57,534 nt of DNA from Phycisphaerales bacterium. GTDB taxonomy: Bacteria; Planctomycetota; Phycisphaerae; Phycisphaerales; UBA1924. Each line of letters opens with the position of its first letter. Within the stretch, counting starts at the first letter, position 1. Below are positions 15,120 through 24,111 of the stretch, one piece after another. Made by a program: the position numbers and the translations under genes. The stretch spans positions 1 to 57,534 of the forward strand of contig JAJVHS010000057.1 of assembly GCA_022072615.1 (NCBI GenBank), given 5' to 3'. The notes below the pieces were generated by a model, which worked only from the letters and a program-made list of their open reading frames with translations, did not search any database and was not told where the DNA came from.

Positions 15120-16281
15120 ATGCGAAACTCGAAATCGAGCCGGGCGATGTGCTTTTTGGCGGCGAGCGTCGGCATCCCGGCGCTGACGGCCTCAGCGGGC
15201 ACCATCCTGGTCCCGCAGCAATACCCCGACCATCCAGGCCGGCATCAACGCTGCGAGCGACGGGGACGTGGTGGTCGTGGCGGCCGGGACGTACACGGGG
15301 GCGGGGAACCGGGACCTGAACCTGATGGGCAAGGCCATCACGCTGAGATCGGCGTCCGGCCCGGGGACCTGCATCATCAACGCCCAGGCGACCGTCAACG
15401 ACCAGCACTCGGTGTTCGTGATCTCCGGCGGCGAGACGCGGGCCACCGTGATCGACGGGTTCACCATCACGGGCGGGTACTCGTTCAACGGCGCCGGGGT
15501 GTACGTCGCACACGGCGACGTGACGGTCCAGAACTGCGTGATCACGGGGAACGACTGCGCGTGCTGGGGCGGCGGCGTGTACGTCGAGTCCGCGTCGCAG
15601 CCGCGGTTTGTCAACTGCCGGATCGTCGGCAACACGTCGACGGACGAAGGGGGCGGCGTCTTCACGGTTGCGTCGGGGTCGCCGGTGTTCGAGGGCTGCG
15701 TGATCTCGAACAACAGCGCCCGCATCGGCGGCGGGATCTGCACGTTCTGGGGTACGACGAGGTTCGTGGACTGCATCGTGGCGTCGAACACGGCCGAGTA
15801 CTACGCCGGCGGCGCGTACCTGTGGGGCGGCGAGATGTCCAACTGCACGGTCGCCGGCAACAGCGGCAACATGTGGGAGTACGGGTCGGCGGCGTACCTC
15901 GGTGGGAACGCTGCGATCTCGAACTCGATCATCTGGGGGAACGGCCCGGGCAGCCAGCTCTACGACGGCGGAACGGCGACGGTGCGCTACAGCATCGTGG
16001 AGGGCGGGTTCGTCGGGGTCGGGAACAGGGCGGATGATCCGCGGTTCGTCGACCCGCTCGCGGGAGACTTCCGCGTCTCGCGGACGTCGCCCGCGATCGA
16101 CGCGGGTTCGAACCTGCTGGTGTTCCCCGGGAACACGCACGACATCGCCGGACGCCCGCGGTTCTACGACGAGCAGCTCGTTGTGGACTCCGGCCAGGGC
16201 CCGGGCCCGATCGTCGACATGGGCGCGTTCGAGTCGGCCCCGTTGTTCATGCCCAGCCGACGCCAGCCCTCTCAGCGCTGA
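15120..16281 (+). pseudogene. exported right-handed beta-helix protein interrupted by a frameshift
   Basis: The gene starts at the ATG at 15120 after GAAGAGGAG with a signal peptide (AMCFLAASVGIPALTASAG) and reads TILVPQQYP. The expected continuation TIQAGINAASDGDVVVVAAG is present but in the next frame. The shift lies in CCCC at 15224-15227; removing one C restores one open frame of about 386 codons to 16281. The restored protein has beta-helix coils (VTVQNCVITGND, PRFVNCRIVGNTS, PVFEGCVISNNSA, TRFVDCIVASNTA) and ends with the choice-of-anchor Q pattern AGRPRFYDEQ and VDMGAFES. Such proteins are usually surface polysaccharide-binding or -cleaving. Either the gene is recently inactivated or a base was miscounted in a C run; the downstream frame shows no decay. 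Confidence 0.8.
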
Positions 16282-16442
16282 TCGGTGCTGGTTCGATGGA
16301 GCGGCGTGCGCATCGCGCGAGCGGCGTGCGGGCCGGCGTCGGTGACGCGGGCATTCGCGCCCCCTCCTCCCACGGTCCTCGTGGGATTCTGCCGGCGGAT
16401 GTACTGACGGACCATTTCGTTCCGGTCAATCGCCGGCGAACT

Positions 16443-16471
16443 CGGGCGCTCACACGGCGCCCGCGTTTTTT
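16443..16471 (+). terminator. rho-independent terminator
   Basis: CGGGCGC (16443-16449) pairs with GCGCCCG (16457-16463), loop of seven bases, followed after two bases by TTTTTT (16466-16471). It would stop plus-strand transcription from the beta-helix gene before the convergent gene ending at 16471. Confidence 0.7.
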
Positions 16472-17349
16472 CATGGCGACTGCGGCGGGTGTGTCCGGCG
16501 GCGGGCGATGGCGACCTTGTGCTCGATCCACACCGCGTCGCGGGTCGATTGGAGCATCGGGATGAAGTACATCAGCGCGCCGGCCATGATCCAGGCCAGC
16601 CCGGCGAGACTCCAGGCGCGATTCGACCCGGACATGATCCATTCGCCGACGGCCAGGAGCGGGCCGATGCCGGCGATGGTGACCAGCAGGCCCATGAAGA
16701 AGAGGCTCCGCCGGTAGGAGGACGTCCGCGATTCGAGCCGGGCGGCGGAACGCCGCTCGAGGTGCTCGCAGATCAGGAGCAGGCCGAAGAGAAAGAAGCC
16801 AAGCACCACGGTCGCAATCAGCCGCACAGCGCTGCCGATGGGAAGCGACAGGAACGTGAGCACGTAGTCACCGAACAGGACAAGCAGCAGACAGGTCGGG
16901 CCGCCCCAGCGCACGCTCGCCCGGGCCCATGACGCAGGGGCGGGCCCGGTATGCGGCAGTGACGAGAGGAACCAGCAGGCGGCGACGAACCCGAGGCTGC
17001 ACGCGATCGAGATCACGGCGGCGAAGGCGATGACGATCCACGTGACGGGGTCGAGTCGGGACGACTTGAGGAATTGCTCCGCGACAATGTAGATCGAGAT
17101 CAGCAAGACGGCGACGAGCAGAAAGCCGCCCACCGCCAGCGCGATGCTCGCGAACATGAGACGGACGCCGCGCTCGACATTCCGCAGCCACCAGACGGGG
17201 GCGTTGCGGAGCAGGCGGGTGGAATCAATGGAATGCTCGACCGGCGTCCCACACTCCGGGCAACGGCCGCTGCTCGCCAGCCCGAGCAGGTTGTACCCGC
17301 ACTCGACGCAGGCGAAATCGGGAAGCGGGGTATCAGCGTCGGTCGGCAT
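16471..17349 (-). CDS. zinc-ribbon membrane protein of unknown function
   Basis: 292 residues from the ATG at 17349. The N-terminus has a small zinc ribbon, CVECGYNLLGLASSGRCPEC, followed by PVWWLRNVERG. Seven or so membrane segments follow in pairs (LMFASIALAVGGFLLVAVLL, WIVIAFAAVISIACSLGF, TCLLLVLFGDYVLTFLSL, LIATVVLGFFLFGLLLICEH, LFFMGLLVTIAGIGPLLAV, SLAGLAWIMAGALMYFIPM), ending with a basic tail. This layout, a cytoplasmic zinc ribbon on a multi-pass membrane protein, is frequent in planctomycetes and has no known function. It lies 52 bases downstream of the methyltransferase gene on the same strand and may be co-transcribed. The longer frame to 17520 adds low-complexity residues and is not used. 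Confidence 0.8.
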   Translation of the reverse strand: MPTDADTPLPDFACVECGYNLLGLASSGRCPECGTPVEHSIDSTRLLRNAPVWWLRNVERGVRLMFASIALAVGGFLLVAVLLISIYIVAEQFLKSSRLDPVTWIVIAFAAVISIACSLGFVAACWFLSSLPHTGPAPASWARASVRWGGPTCLLLVLFGDYVLTFLSLPIGSAVRLIATVVLGFFLFGLLLICEHLERRSAARLESRTSSYRRSLFFMGLLVTIAGIGPLLAVGEWIMSGSNRAWSLAGLAWIMAGALMYFIPMLQSTRDAVWIEHKVAIARRRTHPPQSP

Positions 17350-17401
17350 GGGAGGTCGCCGGTTCGTCGTGCCCGGTCGGGCGATGATGCCCGGCCGGAA
17401 G

Positions 17402-18466
17402 TTACTCCTCCACCACCACCATCTTTGCGGCGAATCGCTCGCGCTCGGCGGCGAAGTCCTCGGGAATCGGCGGCAGCGGGATGTACTGCGGGCGGTGGCC
17501 GAGGCCCTGCTCGATCTCACGCTCGAGACGCCCGGGCCGGCAGAGGTCTGCGGTGTTGGTCGATGCGAAGATCACGCCGCCTGGGGCGACGAGCTGCGAG
17601 GCTTCGTACACGAGCCTGGCATAGTGCTCGGTCGAGCTCCACGCCGGAATGCCGCGCTTCTTGTTCGCCGCGGCGAAGCTGGGCGGGTCGAGGATGACAA
17701 GGTCGTAGGCGAGCTGCTTGCGCTTCGCGTAGCGGAAGAACTCGAAGGTGTCCATCTTCGCGAAGCGGTGGGCCGCGGGGTCGACCTCGTTGTGGGTGAA
17801 GTTGCGTTTCGCCCAGTCGAGGTACCGAGCGGAGATGTCAACCGTGGTGGTGGCGGCGCCAGCGAGTGCGCAGTGAACCGAGAAGGCCCCCGTGTAGGCG
17901 AAGGTATTCAGCACGCGGGCTTCTTCGCCGCGTTTGACCCGAGCCGCGACCCGCTGTGCAAGAACGCGGCGGTTTTCGCGCTGATCGAGAAACAGGCCGG
18001 TGGAGTAGCCGTCGTAGAGACGCACTTCGAGGCGGCAGCCGTGCTCGGTGATGAGAAACGACTCGTCGAGGCGGTCGCCGACGGCGGGCGACGGATCCGT
18101 GAGGACGGCGGGCATCTGGCCGCCGAGCGACGAGCGGTCCCTGGCGAACGGCTTGAGGTAGACGGCTCGGACGCCCAGGTCGGCGGTGAGCTCGAGCGCG
18201 TCGCGCGCCGCTCGCATCACCGGGAAGTCGCCGGGCACGCGGCCCTGGTAGAGGATGAGCACGCAGCCCGGGCCGTACCGGTCGACGTAGACGCCGTCGA
18301 GACCGTCGGCCTCGCCGCCGAAAAGACGCACCGCATCCGTGGTGGACGCCGAGAGAAGCGTGCGGCGTCGGTCGATGGCCGCCGCGAGAAGCGATGCGAA
18401 GGCGGGGCGCTGCCGGCCAGCGCCTCCGGACGGCGGCTGTTTGGACTTCACGGGCCGCTTGGACAT
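17402..18466 (-). CDS. class I SAM-dependent rRNA methyltransferase, RlmI-like
   Basis: 354 residues from the ATG at 18466 (MSKRPVK). The N-terminal part has FGGEADGLDGVYVDRYGPGC and VRAVYLKPFARDRS, the EEHD/PUA-linker region of the RlmI (YccW) family, but a full PUA domain is lacking. The Rossmann fold contains DGYSTGLFLDQRENRR, VLNTFAYTGAFSVHCALAGA (SAM-binding motif I), VDISARYLDWAKRNF and LVILDPPSF (catalytic motif IV). E. coli RlmI makes m5C1962 in 23S rRNA; the same target is likely but not proven. The C-terminus has FASTNTADL. It lies just upstream of the zinc-ribbon protein gene and 131 bases downstream of the DUF885 gene on the same strand. Confidence 0.9.
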   Translation of the reverse strand: MSKRPVKSKQPPSGGAGRQRPAFASLLAAAIDRRRTLLSASTTDAVRLFGGEADGLDGVYVDRYGPGCVLILYQGRVPGDFPVMRAARDALELTADLGVRAVYLKPFARDRSSLGGQMPAVLTDPSPAVGDRLDESFLITEHGCRLEVRLYDGYSTGLFLDQRENRRVLAQRVAARVKRGEEARVLNTFAYTGAFSVHCALAGAATTTVDISARYLDWAKRNFTHNEVDPAAHRFAKMDTFEFFRYAKRKQLAYDLVILDPPSFAAANKKRGIPAWSSTEHYARLVYEASQLVAPGGVIFASTNTADLCRPGRLEREIEQGLGHRPQYIPLPPIPEDFAAERERFAAKMVVVEE

Positions 18467-18597
18467 GGTGCTCGCAGTCGATTGGATTGGTCGGAGGTTT
18501 GGAGAGCGGGTTTGAAAGGTAGGTTTGGAATGCGAATCTCGAAGGCGGCCGTGGGCTGCGGGCCCCGGGCCGCGCAGCTCGCGCGTTCCCTCGAGCG

Positions 18598-20355
18598 CTA
18601 ATCTGCGAACTTCCAGGTTGCTTCGGTCTCGCGCGTCAGCGGCAGGCCGAGGAGTTCGTCGCGGATGAGCTCCACGGGCACGGTTCCGAAGGTGAGCATC
18701 CGGTCGTTGAACTCGCGTTCCTTCATCGGCCCGTCGGTCACCATCTCGCGGTGCAGGGCCCGGACCTGCAGCCCGCCGATGAGGTACCCGCACTGGTAGA
18801 GCGGCGAGTAGTCGCCGCCGATGTAGCGCCGCACCTCGCCGGTCGCGTTGGATTTCTCGTGGCCGACCTTCTCGACGAGGAAGTCGATCATCTCCTGCGG
18901 CTGCATCTCGCCGAGGTGGAACTTGAGGCTGATGATGATCCGGGCGGCTCGGTGCATGCGCCAGAAGAGCATGCCGATCCGGTCCTCTGGGCTCTTGCCC
19001 CAGTTCAGGTCCCAGAGCTTCATCTCCCAGTAGAGGCACCAGCCTTCGAGGAAGAAGGGCGTGGAGAACTGCCGGCGGTACGGGCGGTGACGCTCGGACA
19101 TGAAGCCCTGCAAGTGATGGCCGGGGATGAGTTCGTGCGGCACGACGATGCGGGTGAAGTGCTTGTTGTTGCCCCGCATGACCTGGAGGCGTTCCTCGAC
19201 GGACTGCTCGTCGGAGGCGTAGCCGACGCCGATGTGCAGGCCGCCGTAGTACTGGAAGGGCCAGAACTTCTGGCGGTCGGGGGTGATCATCTCCAGGCGC
19301 CACAGCTCGGTGACGAGATCGGGCAGGGTGAGCAGGTCGTTGGTCTTGAGGAACTCGATCTGCTCGCGGACGATCTGCGTGCAGTAGTGCGTCTGCTCGC
19401 CCGGCTCCACGTAGCTGTTCTTGACGCGCTCCAGGGCGGCCTTCCAGTCCTCGCCGAGCCCCATCTCGCCGGCGGCCTTGCGCAGCTCGGCTTCGCACCA
19501 GGCGAACTCTCGCTCGCCGATGCGGATGAGCTCCTCGGGCGAGTAGGCGATCATCTCGTTGCGGAGGTCCTCGACGAGCGTCTCGCGGCCGATGGGGTCG
19601 CCGACGAGCGGGTCGGAATCCTCGCCCTTGAGCCCGGCGACTTCCTTGCGGAGGTACTCCGCGTAGTCGTGGAGAGCGCGGTCGGCCTGCTCGAAGGGCT
19701 TGCTGACCCACCACGAGAAGCCCGGCTCGAACTGCTCGTAGTACTCGTACCACCAGCGGAGGTTGGATCGCAGGGAGGAGACGGCGGATGATGCTCGCTG
19801 GGCGACGACGGGAGAGACGGCGAGCGGCGCATCAGGGCCCGCGTCCTGCGCCTGGCCGTCGGTCTTGCGTCCCTTCTCGATCCGATCGCGCAGTTTCTTG
19901 ATCTGGTCGGGCATGGCGGCGATGGTCAGCGACGCCTCCTGCGGGCGGGAGGGCTCCATCCGCCACCGCGTTTCCTCCAGGTCGCAGATGGCCTGGCGGA
20001 ACGGCAGGAGCGGTTCCATCTCCGCGAGCCGCCGCCGCGCCAGGTCGTTGTACGCTCGCTTGTTGCGGAGGGCGTTGCGCAGAAGCAGGTAGTCAACCTT
20101 TCCCTGCTGGTCGAGCGAGTCGAAGTCCAGGGCGGCCAGGCCCCGCTGCTGCTGGTCGCAGAGCGCGTCGATGCGGTCCAGACGCGTCGGAGACCAGGTG
20201 GTGTTGTAGAACCGCGAGACGTCCTGCGAGTCCTGCTGGTAGGTGTTGATGACGTCCTGCATGACCGAGCCGGGAGCCGGCTGGCCGAAGACGGCGCCGC
20301 ACAGGAGAAGAACAGCGCCGCAGGCGGCGAGGAAAGGTCGGAGCACGGTGAGCAT
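18598..20355 (-). CDS. exported DUF885-family metallopeptidase
   Basis: 585 residues from the ATG at 20355; residues 1-25 are a signal peptide (FLAACGAVLLLCGAVFG). DUF885 proteins are zinc peptidases distantly related to the M3/M32 thermolysin-like group. The active site is VPHELIPGHHLQGFM at about residues 405-420, with two His and the Glu of HExxPGHH, and a distant helix SPLYQCGYLIGGLQVRALHR typical of the family end. The N-terminal half is helical (LLRNALRNKRAYNDLARRR). It probably acts in the periplasm on peptides; the substrate is unknown. It is divergent from the fucokinase gene with 85 bases between starts. The frame extends to 20604 but the signal peptide fixes the start. Confidence 0.9.
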   Translation of the reverse strand: MLTVLRPFLAACGAVLLLCGAVFGQPAPGSVMQDVINTYQQDSQDVSRFYNTTWSPTRLDRIDALCDQQQRGLAALDFDSLDQQGKVDYLLLRNALRNKRAYNDLARRRLAEMEPLLPFRQAICDLEETRWRMEPSRPQEASLTIAAMPDQIKKLRDRIEKGRKTDGQAQDAGPDAPLAVSPVVAQRASSAVSSLRSNLRWWYEYYEQFEPGFSWWVSKPFEQADRALHDYAEYLRKEVAGLKGEDSDPLVGDPIGRETLVEDLRNEMIAYSPEELIRIGEREFAWCEAELRKAAGEMGLGEDWKAALERVKNSYVEPGEQTHYCTQIVREQIEFLKTNDLLTLPDLVTELWRLEMITPDRQKFWPFQYYGGLHIGVGYASDEQSVEERLQVMRGNNKHFTRIVVPHELIPGHHLQGFMSERHRPYRRQFSTPFFLEGWCLYWEMKLWDLNWGKSPEDRIGMLFWRMHRAARIIISLKFHLGEMQPQEMIDFLVEKVGHEKSNATGEVRRYIGGDYSPLYQCGYLIGGLQVRALHREMVTDGPMKEREFNDRMLTFGTVPVELIRDELLGLPLTRETEATWKFAD

Positions 20356-20440
20356 GGGCCCATCGTACTTGATGCGGCGGCGGCCGTCCCGCCCGTGACG
20401 CCAAGTTCTGTACCATACCGTCCGCAGAGGGAGACCCCGT

Positions 20441-23400
20441 GTGCGAACGTCCTTCGACTGGCTCGTGATCACCGCCGCCGGCGCCGCCCAGGCCGCCGGG
20501 TACCGCGCGCAGCTTGCGGCGCGCCGCCGGGCCGGTCGTCTCTCGCAGTTCGGGCGCGTGATGGTCGTTCCCGATCCGCTCGACCGCCGGGCAGGGTCGG
20601 GCATCTCGACGCTGCTGGTGCTCGCCGAGATCGTCCGGCGCTTGTGCGCCGAGCGGGGCCGCGGTCAGGCGGATTCGGCGGCGTCGGTCACCGAGGTGCT
20701 CGCCGGGCAGCGGGTGCTCATCATCCACAGCGGGGGTGACAGCCGACGCCTGCCCGCGTTCGCGGCGCAGGGAAAGGTCTTCGCGCCGTTGCCGATCGAT
20801 GACGCGGACGGACGGCAGGCCGACCTCTTCGACCTTGTCGTGGAGGACTCCGCCGCCGTGCGGCTTCCCGAAACGGGCGGCGTGATGGTGGTCGCGGGCG
20901 ATGTGTTCCTGGGTCTGCGGCCCGCGGCGGATGGGATTACCTCGCTGGTGCGAGACGCGTTCCCGAGCGTCGTCGGCGTGGCGTTCAGGACATCGCCACA
21001 GACCGCCGCCCGTCACGGGGTGTACGTGCTCGGCCGACGCGGGCGGGTCGATCGGTTCCTTCAGAAGCCCACGCCCGAACGGCAGAAGTCCGCCGGCGCA
21101 GTGGATGCCTCCGGGCAGGTGCTGGTGGATACGGGGGTCGTGTGCTTCGATCCGCAGACCGCGGGGCGCTGGCTTTCGAACCTGGGGCTGACGATCACGG
21201 CGACACGGCGCGGGGCCGAGGCCCGGCTCGCGGGGCTCCTGGCCGCGGCGGTCGATCCGCGGCAGTCGCCGCCGGCACTGGATCTGTACCACCACGTGCT
21301 GGGCGCTTTGCCCGCGCGAGCCTCTGCGCGAACGTACGCGCGAGAGTTCGCCCGGGACCGTGGCGACCGACCGTTTCATGCCGAGCTCTTCAAGGCGTTT
21401 CACGGGCCCGCGTTTGTCGCGGCCGTGATGGAGGCGTGCGAGTTTCTGCACATCGGCAGCACACGCGAGATGATCTCGCTGGTGACGTCCGATGCCCGAT
21501 TGAATCACGGGCCGATCGCGGCGACGGGCCCACGGATCTACAACAGCCCGCGGCTCGCAAAGCCGCAATCGCAGGCAACAAAGAAGTCATCGATGCCTCC
21601 ACCGGCAACGGCGGCGGTCGTGGAAGCGTGCGACATCACGCGGCTTTCCCTTGGCGGCGAAAATCTGGTGGTCGGGCTGCCCGCCTCGCTCGACGGCAGG
21701 GTGCATCTGCCGCGCGGATGGGGGATCTCCGCGCTGCCGGTCGGGGCGTCATCGTGGGCGAGCGTGCTCTTTGGCAGCCGCGACGACTGCAAGACGTCCA
21801 TCGACACGGGGGGAACGTTCGGCAATGCCCCGCTGGGCGACCTGATCGAACGCGGGTGCCCGGCCGATGCGATCTGGCCGACCGGCGGCGAGCGGACGCT
21901 GTGGACGGCCCGTCTGTGGGTGGTGGACGCCGCGCCGACGGCGTACAGCGCGGTGCGGTGGCTGGCCGACCCACGAGCAAGGGCCCCGCGAATGTGGCTG
22001 CACGCGGCGAGGGTGTCGCTGAGCGAGCTGGTGCTCGAAGTCAACCACGACCGGCTCATCGCGCACCGCGCCGAGCTGCAGCGGCGCGAGCGGCTTGCGA
22101 GAGTTGCCGAGCGCGTGCTGTCGTACCGCTGGCTGCCGGCGAGCGAGCTTGCCGCGGATTGCCTGACGCCCGCGGAGCGCGCAACCGCGGTCTCGGCGAT
22201 TGAGCACGCCGCGCAAGAGGCGCCGCCGTCCGAGACACCGCGCCTCTTGCGAGCCGTTGCCGAACTTTCCAAAGGGCCCGCGGGTCGTGGCGCGCTGTCG
22301 CGGGCGTTCGACGCCGTGGCATACGCGGTTCACACGGACGTCAAGCTCCCCGGGCGGACGCCCCGAGCCGGCATCCTGTCGGACCAGGTGGTGTGGGTGA
22401 CGACGCCGGTGCGGATCGACCTGGCGGGCGGGTGGTCGGACACGCCGCCGATCTGCCACGAGCTCGGCGGTTCGGTCGTCAACATGGCGATCACGCTCAA
22501 CGGACAGTTCCCTGTCCAAGTCATCGGTCGCCGGACCGACCGCCCGGAGCTGCGACTTACGAGCGTGGACCTGGGCAGGTCGCTGACCATCACGTCGAGT
22601 CGCGTCGCGGGCGATTACAGCGATCCGACCGACTGGGCGGCGCTGCCGAAAGCGGCGCTCGTGCTATCGGGGCTTGCGCCAAGCCGGCCCGCCGCGAGCC
22701 TCGAGCGCTGGCTCGGGCGCTTCGGCGGCGGCATCGACCTCACGGTCTTCTCCGCGCTGCCGAAGGGGTCGGGGCTTGGGACCAGCTCAGTCCTCGGTGC
22801 GGCGATCCTGGCGTGCCTGGACCGGGTCGTCGGGCGGGAGCTCGACGTGGAGTCGATCATCCGCCGCACGAGCGTGCTCGAGCAGATGATGTCGACCGCG
22901 GGCGGGTGGCAGGACCAGGTGGGCGGGATCACGCCGGGGATCAAGATCAACCGCACGCGGCCGGGCGCGGATCAGACACCCGTGACGACCGCCGTGGACG
23001 TACCGGCGGGGGCCCGAGTGGAACTGACGCGGCGCTCGCTGCTGTATTACACGGGTCAGCGGCGGCTGGCGAGGGACATCCTGCAGAAGGTTGTCAGCCG
23101 GTATCTGTCTCGCGACCGCGAGGCGGTGGCGATCATCCACGACCTCAAGTCGCTCGCCGAGGAAACGGCCGCGGCGCTCGCGGGCGGTGACATCAACTCT
23201 TTCGCCGCGTGCGTGAGCCGCAACTGGGAGTTCAAGAAGCGGCTGGACCCGGGATCGACCAACGAGAAGGTCGAGGCGATCATCCGACCGGTGAGCAAGT
23301 ACCTGTCGGGGTACGAGATGCCCGGGGCCGGGGGCGGCGGCTTCTGGTACATGATCGCCCGTGATGAGGATGCGGCGCGCCGCGTGCGGCGGGTGCTCAA

Positions 23401-23479
23401 CGACCGGCCCGCGAACGGACTGGCGCGGTTCTTCGAGTTCGAGATCGATCAGCGCGGGCTTGGGATCAGCGTGCTGTAG
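20441..23479 (+). CDS. fkp: bifunctional fucokinase / GDP-fucose pyrophosphorylase (Fkp-like)
   Basis: 1012 residues from a GTG with GAGGGAG nine bases upstream. The N-terminal half is the fucose-1-phosphate guanylyltransferase: LIIHSGGDSRRLPAFAAQGK at about residue 92 is the nucleotide-binding loop, followed by the beta-helix part (YNSPRLAKPQSQATKKSS). The C-terminal half, from about residue 645, is a GHMP kinase: WVTTPVRIDLAGGWSDTPPI, LPKGSGLGTSSVLGAAILAC (phosphate loop near residue 773) and MPGAGGGGFWYMIARDE. Bacteroides fragilis Fkp has the same domain order at 949 residues and makes GDP-fucose from free L-fucose for surface glycans. Here it implies fucose salvage. It is a single gene, divergent from the peptidase, with no fucosyltransferase nearby. 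Confidence 0.94.
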   Translation: MRTSFDWLVITAAGAAQAAGYRAQLAARRRAGRLSQFGRVMVVPDPLDRRAGSGISTLLVLAEIVRRLCAERGRGQADSAASVTEVLAGQRVLIIHSGGDSRRLPAFAAQGKVFAPLPIDDADGRQADLFDLVVEDSAAVRLPETGGVMVVAGDVFLGLRPAADGITSLVRDAFPSVVGVAFRTSPQTAARHGVYVLGRRGRVDRFLQKPTPERQKSAGAVDASGQVLVDTGVVCFDPQTAGRWLSNLGLTITATRRGAEARLAGLLAAAVDPRQSPPALDLYHHVLGALPARASARTYAREFARDRGDRPFHAELFKAFHGPAFVAAVMEACEFLHIGSTREMISLVTSDARLNHGPIAATGPRIYNSPRLAKPQSQATKKSSMPPPATAAVVEACDITRLSLGGENLVVGLPASLDGRVHLPRGWGISALPVGASSWASVLFGSRDDCKTSIDTGGTFGNAPLGDLIERGCPADAIWPTGGERTLWTARLWVVDAAPTAYSAVRWLADPRARAPRMWLHAARVSLSELVLEVNHDRLIAHRAELQRRERLARVAERVLSYRWLPASELAADCLTPAERATAVSAIEHAAQEAPPSETPRLLRAVAELSKGPAGRGALSRAFDAVAYAVHTDVKLPGRTPRAGILSDQVVWVTTPVRIDLAGGWSDTPPICHELGGSVVNMAITLNGQFPVQVIGRRTDRPELRLTSVDLGRSLTITSSRVAGDYSDPTDWAALPKAALVLSGLAPSRPAASLERWLGRFGGGIDLTVFSALPKGSGLGTSSVLGAAILACLDRVVGRELDVESIIRRTSVLEQMMSTAGGWQDQVGGITPGIKINRTRPGADQTPVTTAVDVPAGARVELTRRSLLYYTGQRRLARDILQKVVSRYLSRDREAVAIIHDLKSLAEETAAALAGGDINSFAACVSRNWEFKKRLDPGSTNEKVEAIIRPVSKYLSGYEMPGAGGGGFWYMIARDEDAARRVRRVLNDRPANGLARFFEFEIDQRGLGISVL

Positions 23480-23543
23480 TCATCAACTCCCGAGTGCACC
23501 GGCTCGAAGCCGGCGGTGCTCACGGAATGGCTTCTGCGAACCG

Positions 23544-23569
23544 CGCAGGTCGGCCCGGGCCGACCTGCG
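23544..23569. repeat. 26-base perfect palindrome between convergent genes
   Basis: The left arm CGCAGGTCGGCCC and its exact complement form an uninterrupted 26-base palindrome, 64 bases after the fkp stop and 53 before the entericidin stop. With a four-base loop it gives an eleven-base-pair stem. There is no T run on either side. It probably ends or protects transcripts from both directions. Confidence 0.5.
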
Positions 23570-23622
23570 TGAGCCCACCCACGAGACCCGTCGACATTCA
23601 GCGAGCCACGCTCGAACGCGAG

Positions 23623-23775
23623 CTACTTGTTGCTCGCGGCGGCGTTCTCGACCGCCTGGCCGCCCGACTTGATGTCTTTTCCAGCGCCTTCGACGGTGTT
23701 GCAGGCCGCGAGGGCTGCCGCCGCAACGAGCGAGCCGATGACGAGTAAGATCGAGCGATTTGACTTGTTCTTCAT
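23623..23775 (-). CDS. entericidin EcnA/B-like small lipoprotein
   Basis: 50 residues from the ATG at 23775. The sequence begins MKNKSNRSILLVIGSLVAAA and has a lipobox LAAC with the acylated Cys at position 25, then NTVEGAGKDIKSGGQAVENA, which matches the entericidin A/B family almost throughout. Entericidins are small outer- or inner-membrane lipoproteins; in enteric bacteria an ecnA-ecnB pair was described as an antidote/toxin set expressed in stationary phase, but single copies are widespread and their role is unclear. Only one copy is present here. A longer frame to 24060 adds residues unlike any lipoprotein and is not used. Confidence 0.85.
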   Translation of the reverse strand: MKNKSNRSILLVIGSLVAAAALAACNTVEGAGKDIKSGGQAVENAAASNK

Positions 23776-24111
23776 GGTCAGATGCTTCACTTGTTTCCAC
23801 TCAGGAATGCGTTGACGTCCAGCGAAGATTGTCGTTTGTGATACGCGACAGCGATTCTTGCGATTCGCGAGAGAGAGTAACCGACGGTCAGCGATAAACA
23901 AGGCTCGAACGCGCTCGCTGCGGTGCGCATTTCGTCCATGTCCAGCACGCCCAGGTGACGACGTGCGAATCAGCCGGGGTTGAGTCCGACGAGTTCGGGC
24001 GGTTGATCGCCGCTTCCCGCTGGATGCAATGCAAGCCCGGGCGGATGCCCGGGCTCGCAAGTCGTGCAGTGCTCAACGAGTGACGTCGATCACGCCGAGT
24101 CGGTTGACCGT
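23776..24111. other. intergenic stretch between two minus-strand genes
   Basis: 336 bases without a supportable gene. It holds the terminator hairpin at 24034-24055, a short direct repeat (GCGATTC twice near 23850) and, presumably, the promoter of the entericidin gene, though I see no clear hexamer pair. Confidence 0.5.
24034..24055 (-). terminator. hairpin terminator after the choice-of-anchor E gene
   Basis: AGCCCGGGC (24034-24042) and GCCCGGGCT (24047-24055) form a perfect nine-base stem with loop GGAT. On the minus strand it lies 56 bases after the stop at 24112 and is followed by TGCATTGC, a weak U tract. Confidence 0.5.

Noticed and set aside
17144..18601. A 485-codon plus-strand frame opposite the methyltransferase
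   Set aside because: Antisense to a gene with all SAM-binding motifs; translated sequence shows no fold.
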